A stretch of DNA of 64,000 bases from Torymus aiolomorphi (GCA_036365515.1 CM070873.1:223339876-223403875); one strand, 5' to 3'. Positions 23,141-41,985 are shown, counted from the first letter of the stretch. The notes: generated from the sequence alone by a model not told the origin. Numbers and translations are program-made.

Positions 23141-24150
23141 GAAACACATCTGTTTTTATGCGAAATCCATAGAGGGCGAAAGAGCGCGTGCACCGTAAAA
23201 GCCAGGCAATTACTTTTCATGTGACCCCCGCATTCGGCATTGCACCGGGATCAAATTTTCCGGAAAATTCATTTTAAAAATCCATAATCCATACGGATTC
23301 CCGCATAAAACCGCATGATGTCTTTTTATCGAAGCCAATAAAATTCGATACTCAATAACATGTCAGCCTTTTTCCGGAAGGGGGATGGGCGCATATGAAA
23401 TTCTGCAATCGATCGGTTATTGCCCCCGTCGCGTACGCTGCAAGCCGCGACGATACATGTACATCTGCCCTGCAAATGCAAATTCCGCACGTAAAAGGCG
23501 AAAAATTGAAAATCCTCCCGAGGTAATAAACACGTCCACCTGAAAAATCATGAAAAAAAAACCTCGCATGATATTCGCGATACGTTCCCGAGACCCCTCG
23601 AACACACTCACGAGAGCGTATCGCAATATGCAGCACTGCGGCCGAGAGATGCACCTACCTCGAGGCTCGTCTCGGCACTGTCGGGCGCTCGCGACCGCGC
23701 GGCAGCAGCACCGGCCGGCGGCGGCCGCGCTACTACCACTCGCTCCGGCGCATGCGCGCGCTCGCTCGCTCGTCCTCCCTCTGGTCCCTGCGCTCTATCG
23801 TCCTTTTTTCCCCGTCCTTCTCCCTCCTTCCTCGCAGCATCAGCAGCATCTCCTCGACGTCGCGACGCCAGCCGTCGCGCAAATCTCTCTCGCTCGCTCT
23901 CTTGCGCTCTCCCCCCTTCGGCGCAGGACTAAGCGCGCGCGCGTATATATACGCGAAGGATGGGTAGAAGAGAGAAAGAGAGAGAGGAGAGTATGTGTCG
24001 TAGCCCGCGGGGGCATCTCCCCCGCCAATGCGCGCCGGCTAGGCTAGTGCGCGCCGGTGGTAGGTAGAGGGGCCGCGCCGCCGCTGCCGCCGTCGAGCCG
24101 CCGACGAGAGCGCAAGGTATTTAAGGTACCGTGGCCCGGCGCGGCACGAG
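23140..24150 (+). promoter_or_regulatory. Candidate CpG-rich promoter region
   Basis: The most consistently GC-rich stretch of the window runs from about 23640 to 24540 and ends just upstream of a consensus splice donor. Two TATA-like boxes are visible: CGTATATATACGCG at about 23940-23953 and GGTATTTAAGG at about 24116-24126. Either would place a start some 25-35 bases downstream, within or before the presumed 5' untranslated exon. GAGA runs at about 23970-23990 could bind a GAGA-type factor. The direction (+) is inferred from the donor at 24742 and the coding exon at 63041. A start site cannot be fixed from sequence alone. Confidence 0.45.
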
Positions 24151-24741
24151 TAGTTGACTTGTATGCGGCGCGCCGGCGTGAGAAAACGCTGGATAGAGAG
24201 ACGCGCCGTAACACACACACACACACACGCATCCAAAAGCAAGTGTGCGCAGTCCCACGCACACAAGCACCTACGACGAAGGAGAGGAGAGAGAGAGAGA
24301 ACCGCACGCACCGACGGGGGACACACGGGGTGCCGGACGGCACGACGTTCTGAGAGACAAGTGCAAGACGGTTCATTCATACTTAAGTGCGCGAGACCCG
24401 ACTAACTGCCATTGCGATTGATAACGCGCGCGAGGAAGAAAACTACGAGAAATAATTTTTCAAAAAGTTGCACGCGCGCCCGCGCGTTGAACGAAAAATA
24501 AAACGAAGGGCCCCGGTGTGAGAGCTGCACCGGCCCGCGAGTGAAGAAAAAGAAAGGGAGAGAGACAGTTGACGCGCGCTGCATACACACAGCTCCTTCC
24601 GCTTCTTTGAGCGAAGCTGATAAGGAACGAGAAAGACAGAGAGTGAGACACAGCTCTCTGCATACCTGCGTCACCGCCGCGCAGCACGGAGTCGAGCGAT
24701 CGTCACCATTCTTCCCCAGGCGAGGCTCCACCAGATATAAG
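24150..24741 (+). other. Candidate 5' untranslated exon
   Basis: The stretch ends ATATAAG|GTAAGT, a consensus splice donor (GT at 24742-24743). The start near 24150 is an estimate from the TATA-like box at about 24120. An ATG at 24163 would open a short upstream frame ending at 24405; it has repetitive THTHTH content and is probably not a protein. I infer that this exon is spliced to the signal-peptide exon at 63041, giving a first intron of about 38.3 kb. It could instead belong to another transcript. No poly(A) signal close downstream suggests a single-exon transcript. Confidence 0.45.
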
Positions 24742-27700
24742 GTAAGTGTCCCGTGTGACAAAGCCAAAAATTACTACCCCACACCCCCGCCCGGCCCCTT
24801 TCAATCAAGTGCAAAACAAAAAAAAACGAAACGAAACAAGTGCCTGGTGTGTGCGACCGACTATGCGCCGGGCTATCAGTAGCGCGAGCGCGCGCTAAGT
24901 GGCCGGAGAACTGTGAACAGTGTGCAAAGAACATTGCCGATTACATGTTGAAAAGTGTGCGACTGCTGTATTATGTATAGGGTATCCGTCGAGGAAGTGA
25001 CACCTTCGGACGAGAGACAGTGTGTTTTACCCCTTGTAAAAGATGTTGAATAGAGAAAGAATTGGGTTGCATGCACGCGAACGCTATGTAGGTTCGATAT
25101 CTTTTTTTTTGCCTTCTAATGATTTTCATCGTTGATTCGCGCGAAAATTTGACGAATGAGAGTAATTGGAGAAGTAGTATCCGAAAGTACATTTACAAGC
25201 ACTACTTGCAATTATTTCGAAAATCGATCGCTCGACGATGAAAAGTTATCTTACTTTCGCAAATGTAACTTTTTGTTTCATTTATATATATGCAGCTAAT
25301 TTTTTGTAACACCTTTTACAAGGTAATAAAGTATTGCATCTTATGCGCTGGTAAATGAGATAGGTGTTTTTTTTCTTCAACTTTTTATCAGCACAGGTTC
25401 TGATTAGAGAAAAAAGCCGGAGACCAGTTTTATATCTTATAAAAATTAAGAGTCGCGAAACGAGGAAAAACTGACGAACGAACCACTTTGATGCGCAAAC
25501 TATCTTTGAGATTAAGCGCTGGTTCGTGATGCGTCCGCGGAACACGTTTCGTTTATTAGATATAAATTTTCTTTTTCTTGATAAAGTATTACATTCAATT
25601 ACGATGGCTGAAATGAAAAGTAAGATTAGCGCAATAGTTGAAGTTTTCATTGATGATCTGTTATTTTTCAATTTGAACTCCGAAATCTGTAATCTCTAGA
25701 GATGCAGAAATAATATCCTGGAAATAGATAAAATTATTTTGTACTTTCATAAATTATAAGTAAATGTTTAAAAAAATAAAATATAACACGCCAAAAGTAA
25801 AATTTAAACTTTTTCAAAATTTTGAATGTAAAAATGATAAATTTACATTTTTGAGTAAATTCAAAATACTTGTATATGATATCACGAGACTATTCGACAG
25901 ACATCGAAAAATGAATATCAAAGCAAAAATCCGAAACCATCACATAAATATATTAGAATTGAGCAAAATTATGAATCGAAAAACTTGGAAGAATCATCGA
26001 ATCTCCGTATACCTGCGCTGCGACCGCACAGCCATTGATACATCTCTGAAAACAAATATCCGCGCATAATCGTAAATTTCGCAAGTGCACGAACTCTGCG
26101 AGCGATGCGCGCGCGCGCACACAAAGAGTCGAGCATTGTGCTCTCGCCGATAAAGTGCATACTGGGAGGGCGGCCGCACACTACGCGAAACTCAAAGCCA
26201 TGTACCATTACCGTCATGACTAAGGGCAACCCACCTCGCGCTATACGGCATATTCAAATCGTCGCAAAAATCCTTTATGGGACGAGCACGTCGCGCGCAC
26301 TACTGCAAACTCCTTCCTTCTCGAAGAAAAAAAATGTTAAAGAAATGTTGGTCAACGCGCACTTGGGAGGTATAAAATAATCCCCGGCGAGGATCGCATA
26401 TTCCACTCGCGCAGCGGCTTTGATTTTGTCATTCAGCGCGTGATCGCCGATCGACATTGCGCGCGGCAGATGTATATTCCGGAGTCGGGGAAATTCCAGT
26501 GGCGCACGCCACATACTTTTTTTTTTTCGTGCGTATATAGTTGTTGCCTAGGAGCTGCGCTTTGCGAAATTCGCACGTATAGGTGTATCGGCTACAAGAG
26601 CAGCCGAGAGAAAGAGAGAGAGAGATACGCGTATACCGTTAAAAGTCAACCGTTGGATTTTTCGACTCCGCAGCTATGTATCTCGCTCGGTTTTGCCCCG
26701 ATCGTACTTTATTCTCTCAGTGGATAGCATCGGAATTCCGATAGTATTCGATTTATACAATCCTTTACTGATTTCTTGTAGATAGGCGGTGAAGATGATT
26801 GAACATTCGAATTTAAAATTAAACGTGGAGCAAATGTAACATTAGAAGTGTATATTTAATTAAAATATATGTTTGACTATTCTTCTCAAATGAAAAGATC
26901 GACTAATTCTTTAGTCAATATTCGCTAAAGTATTAGTAGATTTTTTTTTCGTTTATTCACACAAGTGAATGACTCGTCACTTATCCATTTTCAGAGAATT
27001 AACGTATCATTAATTCAAAATTCATTGATAATAGAATTATTTCGTACTGCAAAGTCTTTCCATACAATAATACAACACAACAACTCATTATAAGATTATT
27101 TATCATCGAGAATATAAATTTTCAATCACTTAATTTTCATTGAACTGCTAAAGCGCGATGCACGGCGAAGGAAGCGCAACGTATTAATTCCCAGAACCAC
27201 ATCAGCGCGGGCTTGCGCGTGCAAAATCTTCCCTCTCGCTCTTGGGAAGAAACTAACTTCGTAAGACGATCTCGAAAGGATCAATTTTCAAGTACAAGAA
27301 GGCCAAGGCGTAACGAATCTCGCGCTTATTCTGTACCTGCGCGCACGCTCTCGCCTCTCCGCGGCTATGCCGTGCTGCAGCGCAAAAAAGCGCTCCTCTC
27401 TCTCTCGCCGCCGTGCTGCAGCCTTATACTCCTCACCGAGGCGTATTTTTCCGGCGTGGCCCGCCGAAAGAAACCTAATACAGCGTCGGGAGCTCGGGCA
27501 AAAACAAAGTCAAGTTCATTAACTCGCTCGCTCTCTCTCTCTCTTGCGCGCGAAACAATCAGGCCCCGGCCGTTCACGAAAAGCCTCGCACTCGCTGCAG
27601 CAGCACTATATAATAACCAGCCGGTTTTTCGAGTCGGCGGCGCGCACGCGACGACGAGCAGAGAGAACGCGAAACGAAGGAGAACGCGCCGCGCGCGCGT

Positions 27701-30700
27701 ATACATACACGCGTCACGGAATTGGAACAGTTGTATACATGTATAGAGTGCACACACGAGTACTATACACGACACATTCGTTTACGCAGGGGAAAAGAGA
27801 GCGCGATGTATATACACTATACGTACTCTGGTGTATGTACCGAGCGTGCGCGCGTCAGGCGCGATCGAGGCCAATAGCCGCCGCGCCGTAGCGAATCGGC
27901 CGCGCCGAGCGACGGTCAAGGTGCGGAGCAAAAGAGAAAGAAAGAGAGAGAGAGGGAGAATCTTTGGGAGTCGCGAGCCAGCGCCTGTATACTATGCGGA
28001 CTATACGTCTATAGAGCCCCTCTCTTGCTCACTCCTTTCTGCCGGAGAACGCGCGAGAGCGCGTGGATATATATATATATGGAGAGCGCTGCACGGAATT
28101 CGGAACGAGAACTTTGCGTTCTAACGGTTGTCTTAGAAACCAATTTTACTTTTTTTTTTCACTCGCGAGCAAGGGGGTTTCCTTCGTTTCCTCCTCTCTT
28201 TTTTTTTTCTTTACTTTCACGCAGCCGCGCGTGTGCATGGGAGGAAGAGCAAAGTATGTTGTAACGGTGAAAAGTATTTTTTTGGGCAACGAGCGCGGCC
28301 ACGGGCTCGTTTCGGAAGATCGGGTTGCTCCGCCGCCGTCGTAGATGCTGCAGAGAGCGGAGATCGGATCTTCGCGACGATTTGCTCTTGTGTGAATGTA
28401 GTAAAGTACATTGTACGTAACTCTATGACGGTACATATTGTATTTTACGTTTTATCATTATTATAGACGTTATTGATTAGTTACACTCTATTTATGGTGA
28501 ATTTATTTTTATAAAAACTATCTTTGCCACTTCCAATCTATTTTTACATAAAAGTATAATGCACGCGTAAAGTTGGAAAATTTTCTTGTGAAAATCGATG
28601 ACTTGCGATGAAAAACACGAGTGTCAAAGAGAGCGCAGTCAGTTCAAAAGCTCGTTCAAGAAAAAAATGAACTTTAAAAATGTAAATTCAAAAGAAATAA
28701 GCTAAAATGGCCGGGCGGCTTTCTGTGCCAACACCCGCCCGAGAAATTTTCTTTTCGCACGAAATAAAAGGGAAAAAAGGCGGACAGAGTCAACGACAAA
28801 GGCCAATATATCGGAGGCGCAGTCGCACCGGGCGGCGCTTTGAAAATACCCACATACGTACACACACACACATTATGCGCTCAAAGAGTTTTCGTGGGGA
28901 TGGCGACACAAAGAGCGCCGGCGAAATTTTCTTTTTTCCTTCTTGCCCGCTGCATAAGCGAATTTCGCCCGGGGCTCGAGTGTGCATGCGCAGTCTTCTC
29001 TCGCGACTACCCCGTCGCGCCTTGTAATTGCCCCCGTTTTTAAAAAGCGCCCTCTCACGTAGCTCTCAAAGCTCGCGTTTTATCACGATGTAAAATTACT
29101 CATTAGGAACGCCGCTGCCGCCGCAAATTTGAATACAAACTTCGCGGGAAATTAAGTTAATTAACCGCGCGGAAGCGAACTTGCACCGCCTCGGAAGGAA
29201 GAGGCTGCGGTCGCGCAAACTTTTAATAATATAGCCGCTCGCGCGTGGCTTTACATATATACGCGATGATAAAAAGAAGGTTGAGAACCGCGAGGGCAGA
29301 GCACCAATCCAGAGTGCCATTAACTGCGCGAATCGAGGATTCGCTTGCCCAGCCGAAAAGTGCGTTATGTAGCACTCGCTAGGATGGACCAGCGCGAGAA
29401 TACGTAATGAGACGCATATATACACTAGGCGAAGGATTTATTCGCGATATATATATGTACGCGAGTCGAGAGTCCAATCACCCGCTTCTAAAAACAGGAT
29501 CCAAGCGTGGCCCCTCACTTGTGCAACATCCGCTCTCGGACCGAATCGGACTCGATAATTTAAACTTTTTATTGTGTCCTTTTCACACTCGCTTTAAAAG
29601 TAAGTGTCTCGAAATAGGAGATATAGCTTAATGCACTCTCATCATCGCGAGTTATCAGTTATCTTTACGGACTCCACTTTTTCAACGGGCCGTCAATTCC
29701 TGCGAACAAGTTGGTGCCTTTAGAAATAAATATACACATTTGGGCAGTATTTCACTTGAGCGTTAATAAAATATACACAGCGGATACTGAATACATCTCC
29801 TCCCCGAAATACTTTTACGGCGCCGTATTTCAAAAAGTGCAGCTTATAAAGAGGACGCGCTCGGCGATAAAAGTGGCCACACGTTGCAACGAGCGCGATA
29901 TCATAATACGAAAATTGCCCCGCTATAAAACTCTCGCGCGTCCTCGAATTAAGCGAATTTCCAGCCTGAAAAATAAGCATATTACGACGTGTTTCTTTGT
30001 CTCGCGTTTACGCGAGTATCGAATTTTCGCGTTGTCCGCAGCTTCCACTATCGTCGCTATTTAGCACCGACGACCGTAAAATCTCGCGGGACCGGCCCAG
30101 TTTTACTGCACCGTCGTAGGAATCCGACCCGCCGAATTTTACGCACGGCTCTCGTATGTACTTTCCCCCGTCCAAGTGTTAGTGCTCGATGCAGTAAATT
30201 TTTTTACGCGTCTAAGCGACGGGCAGGGCGTAAATCCTCGTATTCGGCAATAAATAACAACATTGACTCTCAGTGTGTGTTACTCGTTTGTATACAATAC
30301 ACACCTACAAGCTTCCACAGCTTTTGTAAAGAACGAATAAATCTGCCCGGTAATGCGCGCGCGTCGTAAATAAGCTTAATTGTTCGCCGCGCACTTAATA
30401 TACAACTAATTTTTTCCAAGTCAAACAACTGCAGCGTAAATCATACGCACGCTCGTCCCTGATTTATCGTCGTGTATATATATATCCGTATAAAGAAGCT
30501 GCTGCGCTTTTCCCACAACACACACACAACTATACACATTGCGGATAAACGCGTACAACTTTATCTCCGCGCGTGCGAGTAAAATGGGTCAATAAGTCGG
30601 CGGCGACGACTTAATCGAGAATTTTTCGCGCGAGATATAATGGCACACGCGCCGCGCGTGAGCTTCCTTGTATACACACGCGGCGCCTTATACACAAGCG

Positions 30701-31852
30701 CGAGCGGGGCAAATTACGCGGGCAAACTTGGTTATCGCATACGATTGACCCGGCTAGTCGGGAAACATTGAAACACACACAGACACACACCTTTTGAGGG
30801 GCTCTCGCTCGCACACGCGCGCCGAATATAAATCTCCGGCGAGAGAGCGCCGCCGCCGCCGCTGATTCGAACAGATATGCGTGAATTATATCCGCTCCTT
30901 ATTTCAATGGCAAGTCCTGGATTCTCGCTCGCGCGCGCGTGCTGAATTTATTTCGTCGCGGCGTATGGGCAGACCGCCGAACGATACAATGTGGATTTTT
31001 GCGGAATTTATGGCGCCGCGCGGGCTTAGAAATACGCGCGCTTTTTCGTCCGTTCCGTATTATTTATCGAATCGTTTTTATGTACGCTGCGCTTCCGACG
31101 GCACATGCTGTTTGACTTTATTCAATAAAGTCGTTTATTTAGCACGCTCGTGCAATAATTGATTGCGCAATTCGAGGATATATATGTACTTCAGATTTGA
31201 TATAATTAAAGAGCCCGATAGTGCAGTGCATCGTGCACGTCCCCGTCGGCAAAAAGAAAATCAATTAATCAACTTTTTTTTTTCTCAATGTAATACGAAA
31301 TAGAGAGGTAAAAATAGAGAGCCTATAGAGCTCGAACGCTATTGATTGCAGAGAAGTAGAGTAGGCTATCGACAGTCCCTTTTAATTGAAAGTTTTTGGT
31401 CGATGCATTTTTTTGTGAGAGCACACACACACATAGAGCCTCTTCCAAAGCGGCGGCAGCGGCGGCGGCTTCGCGCATCGCTGCAAAAGTTCTATTCGCG
31501 CGGGGGGCGATCGAATATCCGATTGACCGTCGCCGCTGTCGCAGATAATTCAATACCGATATCGAACACCGTTTTTTGCACGCCACCAGAACGAGAGAGA
31601 GAGAAGAAGAAGAAGAGGAGCCCGAGAAGAGAACCGCGACCGCGCGTGTGTTGCTCGCGCTGAGATGCCGCGCGCTATGCGCTCGCTTCGTTTTTTTCGA
31701 TTATTTCCAGATCGTTGAAATTTGATTTTGCCGTGTTTTTGCGCCTCGCACAACTTCCTGTCGGTTTCAGGTTTAATAGACGCATTTAATAGCGCAGAAA
31801 CAATTTATATCTCTATGGTTTTTTGCTAAACATTATAACTTTTAAACTTCAC
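24742..31852. other. Non-coding, presumed large first intron, part 1
   Basis: No gene is seen. CpG-rich blocks lie at about 26080-26740, 27150-28400, 28700-31190 and 31430-31700, with AT-rich stretches at 25080-26080 and 26750-27150. The first ~200 bases after the donor are A-rich and UTR-like (runs of AAAC/AAACGAAACG), so an alternative, later donor is possible. Open frames in this stretch follow CA, GA and CG repeats and are not supported. Confidence 0.45.
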
Positions 31853-32065
31853 ACGGAGAGAAAGAAATTCGCAAAAATTGCTAAAAGTTTGGTAATTTTT
31901 TAGCAAACTGACAAGTAACCCGAAGTCCGACCTCATAACTCCATTTTTTTACCAAACTTTTTAGCACTTTTTTCTACACTTTTTGTAAAATTTACAAAAT
32001 TTTTAGTAAAAAGTGCCAAAAAGTTTGAGTTTTCAGATTACTCTTACTAATTTCTTTCTCTCCAT
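31853..32065. mobile_element. 212-bp MITE-like inverted-repeat element
   Basis: ACGGAGAGAAAGAAATT at 31853-31869 matches the inverted copy AATTTCTTTCTCTCCAT at 32049-32065 with one mismatch. Inside are further symmetric pieces (AGTTTGGTAATTTTTTAGC against the TTTTTAGCA / CCAAACTTTTTAG region). The element is AT-rich, lies between CpG-rich blocks and has no ORF. No clear target duplication is seen. A small non-autonomous DNA transposon is the simplest reading. Confidence 0.65.
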
Positions 32066-35000
32066 GCAGTAGTTAGAAAAATTAACGCTTATTTCAACGT
32101 ACAATGCCTGCACCTACATACTTAAAAGTTTTCGAAAAACAAAAAGCCACAAGCTTGAAAATCCTCGGGAATCTGGATCTATACGCGGGTAAGAGAGGGC
32201 AAAATCGAAGCGAAGCGTCGAGACTGCGAAGCGCATCATAAATCGCGGGCAGAGCACATAAAGCGGCAACTTTCTTGCTCCCGACGTGAAAAAAAGAAGA
32301 GGAAAAAAAACGCCGAGAGAATTTCAATCGGTGCGTTCTCCTCCTCTCCGCAGCGGCAAATCGGCCCGTTGAGAATCGCTGCAGCACGTATATAGACATA
32401 GCTCTATATATACACGTAGGAACTGCTGCCGTAGCTCCTCCTCCTTCTTCCCGAGGGATAGACGAGGCCGGGGCGAGGGAAAAATCGCCGGCTCAATTAG
32501 CGGGCCCAGCCGAGCGGCGCGCGCCGACGCGCCGGAAAAGTATTAGCGCGCGGCCGCGCGCGAGGGTCTAATCACCTAATTAAACTATGATGAAGGGCGG
32601 GTAGATGTATGTATGTGTGTGTGAGAGAATCGTGTTGCGCGATGCACACAGGAAGGAGGGAGGCTTATCGATTAAAGATGCGCGCATATATAGAGCCGAG
32701 CTTTATGTAAACTTCTCTCCCGAGATCGGTTTTCCCGGTGTCGTCGTTAACTCGCTGCGGTTAACGAGATTTTTGAGGCGTTTCGGAGGTATTTGCGTAA
32801 CGAGCGCCTCAAGAGGTAAATATTTACCTTATAATAGATGAAAACGTTGTTGTTGTTTAATAACACTTTTCCACCTTGTAATTATTAAAAATTTCGAATT
32901 TTCTTATTAAAGCCTTGTTGCAAGTAAATGAATAATACGTCTCACAGATTTATTCTATTACGAACAATCGCACTACTTGCTTATAACGTCGTTTATCCCG
33001 TGTATACCTGTATTAGAAATTACATAAAACTAATTTCCCGGCTGACGCAGAAGAATCCTTGATTCATCAATCCGCAGTAAGAATATGGCTAGTCTTATGT
33101 AAAAAAATCTCAGATAATAAAGTCGTTTTTTTCTATATAAAAAAGAAATATCTTTACGATAGGGTCAGCTGAAAAATATTTCTCGAAACGTCCTATCTCC
33201 ACTTTATATACCTACTCAGCAAAAGGATCTCACACATCGGCGGGTGAAATGCATATATCGGGCGCGCTCGCTTACTATCGTTTTTTGCCATATAACCGGC
33301 GGCCAAAACGGGCCGGGAGAAACCAAAAATCTCTCTTTCCGCGCGCTCTCCCATATATATATATATCGTTAAACGCGAAACGACTCTAGGCTATCCGCCG
33401 GCGATCTCGATTCTTCCCACGGAAACGCCGAGACCTTCGCCCCATCCGTGCATATCCTGCATACACACACAGCCATAGACACACGTGTACATACATAGAA
33501 ATCGAGCATCGCGGCCGCGCGCGGAATTCGGTTAGGTTTCGGTGCCGTTGCAAGTGAAACGGAAAATGCACGTAAAAGTGTATCGCGCTCATGGCACAGG
33601 CCGTGCGGTGTTCGACAACGAGCTATACGATGGCCCAGAAAAACGACGGAGGCCGGCCGCGTTATACATGTGTAACGCGTTTCTCCTTCCAGTCAACCCG
33701 ACGCGTGTGTATATATATCTGCATGTAAACGCGCATGCCGGACTCTCGGCTTTTTCCTCGCTTCACACTTCATTATTACCGAGCGTATATCTACGCGCGC
33801 GCTTCGTTACGTAGCTTCCTACGATTATTATTGAGAGCCGCGTCTTTCTAGCGCGCGCTATTATTTTTTTCTCTCTCTATGCGCACGGTTGTTACTCATC
33901 GCACAGGGGGGAATTACGGCGCAAGCATGCGCGCCTCTTCATTGTGCATCCGTGATTGATGCAAACATATTATTTATTTGTTTTTTCTTCTGCACGCGCT
34001 CGCGTCGAGGGAGTTTGTTCGGCTAATATCGCGCGCGCGAGTTATTAGGATAAATTGTACGATTTCTTCATTGTGCAGCGTGCAGGTTGGTTGTTAGAAT
34101 CACTCGTCGAGGGACGTAACGCGGCAGTTGTATGCTTGTATGCTTGAGAATATATATAAAAATGAAAATGAGAGCTGAGGGGAAACGAGTGTAAACGGTT
34201 TCTTGCCCGACGCAACGGCCGTGTCATGCGCCGGAGATCATAGCGTGCGTCCCTATTTCGTTTTCAATAAAAGACCTGTTTCCGCGGTTCACGACTCGTT
34301 GCTTCGAAGCCGAGTGACACGATTTTGAAAAAATGGAATGTGATCTCGCGATAAAGATAGTGTGTATATATGTGTACGTATATAGGATCGCGCAGTTAGA
34401 GGCGTCTGCGTCACTTTGATTTATATGCTAATTTAGCTTTGAAACAATTTGCAACTTTTTACTGCTGCTCGTTCCTTCACCCAATTGCAATGAGATTTAT
34501 TTTTAGCCTGGAATTAACATAAATCAAAATGACGCGCGCACCGCGCCGAGAAGATCAACGGTAATAACACTTTCTTTATTACGCTTTTTACAGGCAGAGG
34601 CTGTTTTTATACAAGCTGTAACAGGTTACTTAAGTAAAAAAGAATGTGGCAAAGAATTTTTATTGATATCGGCTTTCGCATTACAATAAATTTTTATTCA
34701 TATATCGGTAAATATAATTCACGTTTAACTAAACAACACCTTCGGGGCACGAAAGCAATTGAATTTATATTAATTGAGCCATTCGTAAGGTAAAGAAATG
34801 TGTTTAATATTGTAAACGAATTATGCAGCGCGATGGAATAACAACAATTTGAATAAATATTTACGTGATTCTACAGTTTCTAAGAAAGTACATAAGCCTC
34901 ATTGAAATTCTAGCCTTGGCTTAACCAAGTGAAAATAACGACTTCTTTGGTACATTGTTAGAGAAAATTCTTTAAATTCAATAAATATTTCTTTCAACGC

Positions 35001-37693
35001 GTATAATAAAATTTCTCCTTCCAGGTAGCTCTAATAAATATTCCGACCGACGGAATAAATCTATTTATTTTATTATCCGCTTACGCATTCAATCAAGCGA
35101 AAAATACGCGGCAGCATAGGTATATAAGCACGTTCAAAAAAGTGTTTAATGCATACCTCCTGCTCATCGAAGAAGAGAAAAAAAACGTATCAATTTCGTT
35201 AAAATTACCTTAAGAAGCCCGAAAGCACAAATTCCACTCGAATACACGAAGCAATGAAAAAGCATTATACACTCGACAACGACTTGTGCACACACATACA
35301 CACACATATGCATTGCATCTAGGACTCTCGGGGTCTCGGTCAAGCGCGAGCGGCTGGCAGCTCGGATAGCATCTATATACCCCGTCGCTGCTCGCCATTT
35401 TCTGGGTCGAAACTGTTATGTACCCGCTCGGCGTGTCCCACTATCCGCGGGAGGCTTTTGAATTTCACGTACATATACACACGTCTGCGTACATATATAT
35501 ATACATGCACACACGCTACACAACGTATATAAATCGGAGAGAAAGGCGCTCGCGCGCTCGCGTATAGTGCACACAACCTACCGTGAGTATCATAACTCAC
35601 GCGGTCGCGTGCATGCGGATATGATAGCGCGGGTTCAGAAGTAACAGGTTGGTGGACCCCTGCGCCAACGTATATACCTGCGACTAATGTCGCGCTGCGT
35701 AGTTCCGTTTTTCCGCGAGTCTGCGGCTCCTGCTGCAGCTTATCGTCGCGGGAAAATCGGCGGGAATTGTATTATATACGCGGCGAGATGGCCAGGGAGA
35801 TATTATATTGCAGCAGGCGCGAGAGGTTTAAAGGTATCGACCTTCCGAGAAGCGATATAATGACGGCAACGCTTTTTCCGAGCTATTGTGCGCGTGCGGG
35901 TGTATTATGGGGATCAATTATGGTGCGCTGCGATGTAAGTGTTGCGCGCGCGGTATTGTTTGCGAAGTGCGAGAGCTTTTTGAACTGTAATTTCCGAGTT
36001 TACCGAGATTACGCGCGTCTGGTGTATAATATTGGGAATTTGCTAATTTGCTCTTCCTTTTCTGCGCGTTGGAAAAAGATGTTTTTATGCGATACCGAGT
36101 GATAAAATTCCTACGGTTATTTGAAAAATTATTCAAATTTCGTATATATATTCAAATTCATGTAAATCCGATGAGATAATCGCTTATTTCGAGAGATCGT
36201 ATCTGAAAAATGATTAAGTGCGCCGCGCGCGAGTGCCTGGAAAAATCCTCGGCATGTTCCTGAACTTGTACGATATTTATTAACTAATGGACGCTCATTA
36301 ATAGCCCGCGAGAGGAGGGCAAAAGAGACAATCTATTCCCGATTTTTTCCCTCTGAAATATATCAGCGAAACAAAGTGCCTACAACGCCGGGCGCCCGCA
36401 AGAATAAACAGTTACATTCCGGGCTGCACGCGATAACAAATCCGCTCAATTAAAGCCAAGCCTACAGCTCTCGCGCGACACGTGTTTTAATTACCCGCCG
36501 GCCGTCGCGCCGTTCCCCTTATAAATACAAATCGCCTCGATCCTCAAAAATCCGAATACCCACCAACAATAGCCCTCCACCTGTAATAGCCGGCCCCCCA
36601 CACGCATCTCGGCAATTCACGCGAGTGTATGTGTGTGTGGGTTCAATTAGTATGAAACGGAATTAGCGCGCGCGGAAACGAGTGAGAGAAAAGCCCAGGC
36701 AGCTCTAAGCCGCACGCTTGCATGTAAGGAGGCCGTGGCTCGCGGCTTCTGGGAAAGGCCGGGTACCGTAACAACACACACACATACACATACTCGCGGG
36801 GGTCATGGAAATTAAATGTGCGTTCGCACGTTAGACTCGTCGCGCGGGCGCAAAGACAATAGAGACGCGCTCGCACGCGAAAAGTACTACGGTATTAAGG
36901 TTTGCCTCGGTTATAGCTCGCATAACATATGCTGGTCAGTGAATAATCTGCACCTGATGCGCACCCCCGTAATGATGAAGCCCGACGCGGCGGGCGGCTG
37001 TATGAGATTGCGCTTTTCACGCGTGTGCTGTAGGTTATACGTGCCGCTTTGAAATTGAATTAGCTCGTGCGTACCGCGTGCATTAGGGATTGGACGTATA
37101 ACTTCATTTTCCGCATGAACTGAAGTTTGCGCTGCCGAGCGGACAAGTGAAATGTTCATTTTGATGTTAATGCGCGGCGCGATTGCCGGCAGTTTCCGTG
37201 CGCAGAGGAAGCTATAACTGCGACCGTTTGTTCTTGCCGCTGATTTTCTGTATGTATGACTTGATTCGCTGATAAGAGAAATTATAGCTTTGATTCTCTT
37301 CTTGGAGATTCCGGAAAAATTAGTTATTCATCCGCATGATGATGATAATGATGATTAGTTGTTTGAATTCAAGTCACACGAATAGACAGAATATAGTTTA
37401 AATTAATTTACATATAGATTTTTTTCATAACGTTAGATCGACTCTATTTTTAGAACGCCTGCGCTTAATTCCCATTAAAGCGTAAATGGTAATTTATATG
37501 CTGTTATTTTTATAATCAATTCTTCTTATATAATTAAATAAATAAGGCGCTATAAAGATAGCGGCGTGAAAATTTAATGAAGTAAAAATATGATCTAACG
37601 AGAGCTCGCTATAGCGCAAGATGTTGCAACGTTTTTTCTTGGATTTTTCAAATTCTAACGAAAGAATGAGAACCATGACACCAGGAAACGATT
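32066..37693. other. Non-coding, presumed large first intron, part 2
   Basis: CpG-rich blocks lie at about 32150-32820, 33240-34260, 35090-36100 and 36200-37200, separated by AT-rich stretches (32830-33180, 34430-35080). No coding exon with paired splice sites is seen. Tracts such as TATATATATATATC (about 33354-33367) adjoin CG-rich sequence repeatedly. Confidence 0.45.
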
Positions 37694-37742
37694 ATTCAAG
37701 GATTTATATTAATCATTTACAATTGTGGGAAAATCCTTGAAT
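37694..37742. repeat. Short perfect inverted repeat
   Basis: ATTCAAGGATTT (37694-37705) and its exact reverse complement AAATCCTTGAAT (37731-37742) flank a 25-base AT-rich spacer. It could be a tiny MITE remnant or a chance hairpin. No target duplication is obvious. Confidence 0.5.
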
Positions 37743-41985
<4,243 letters not shown>

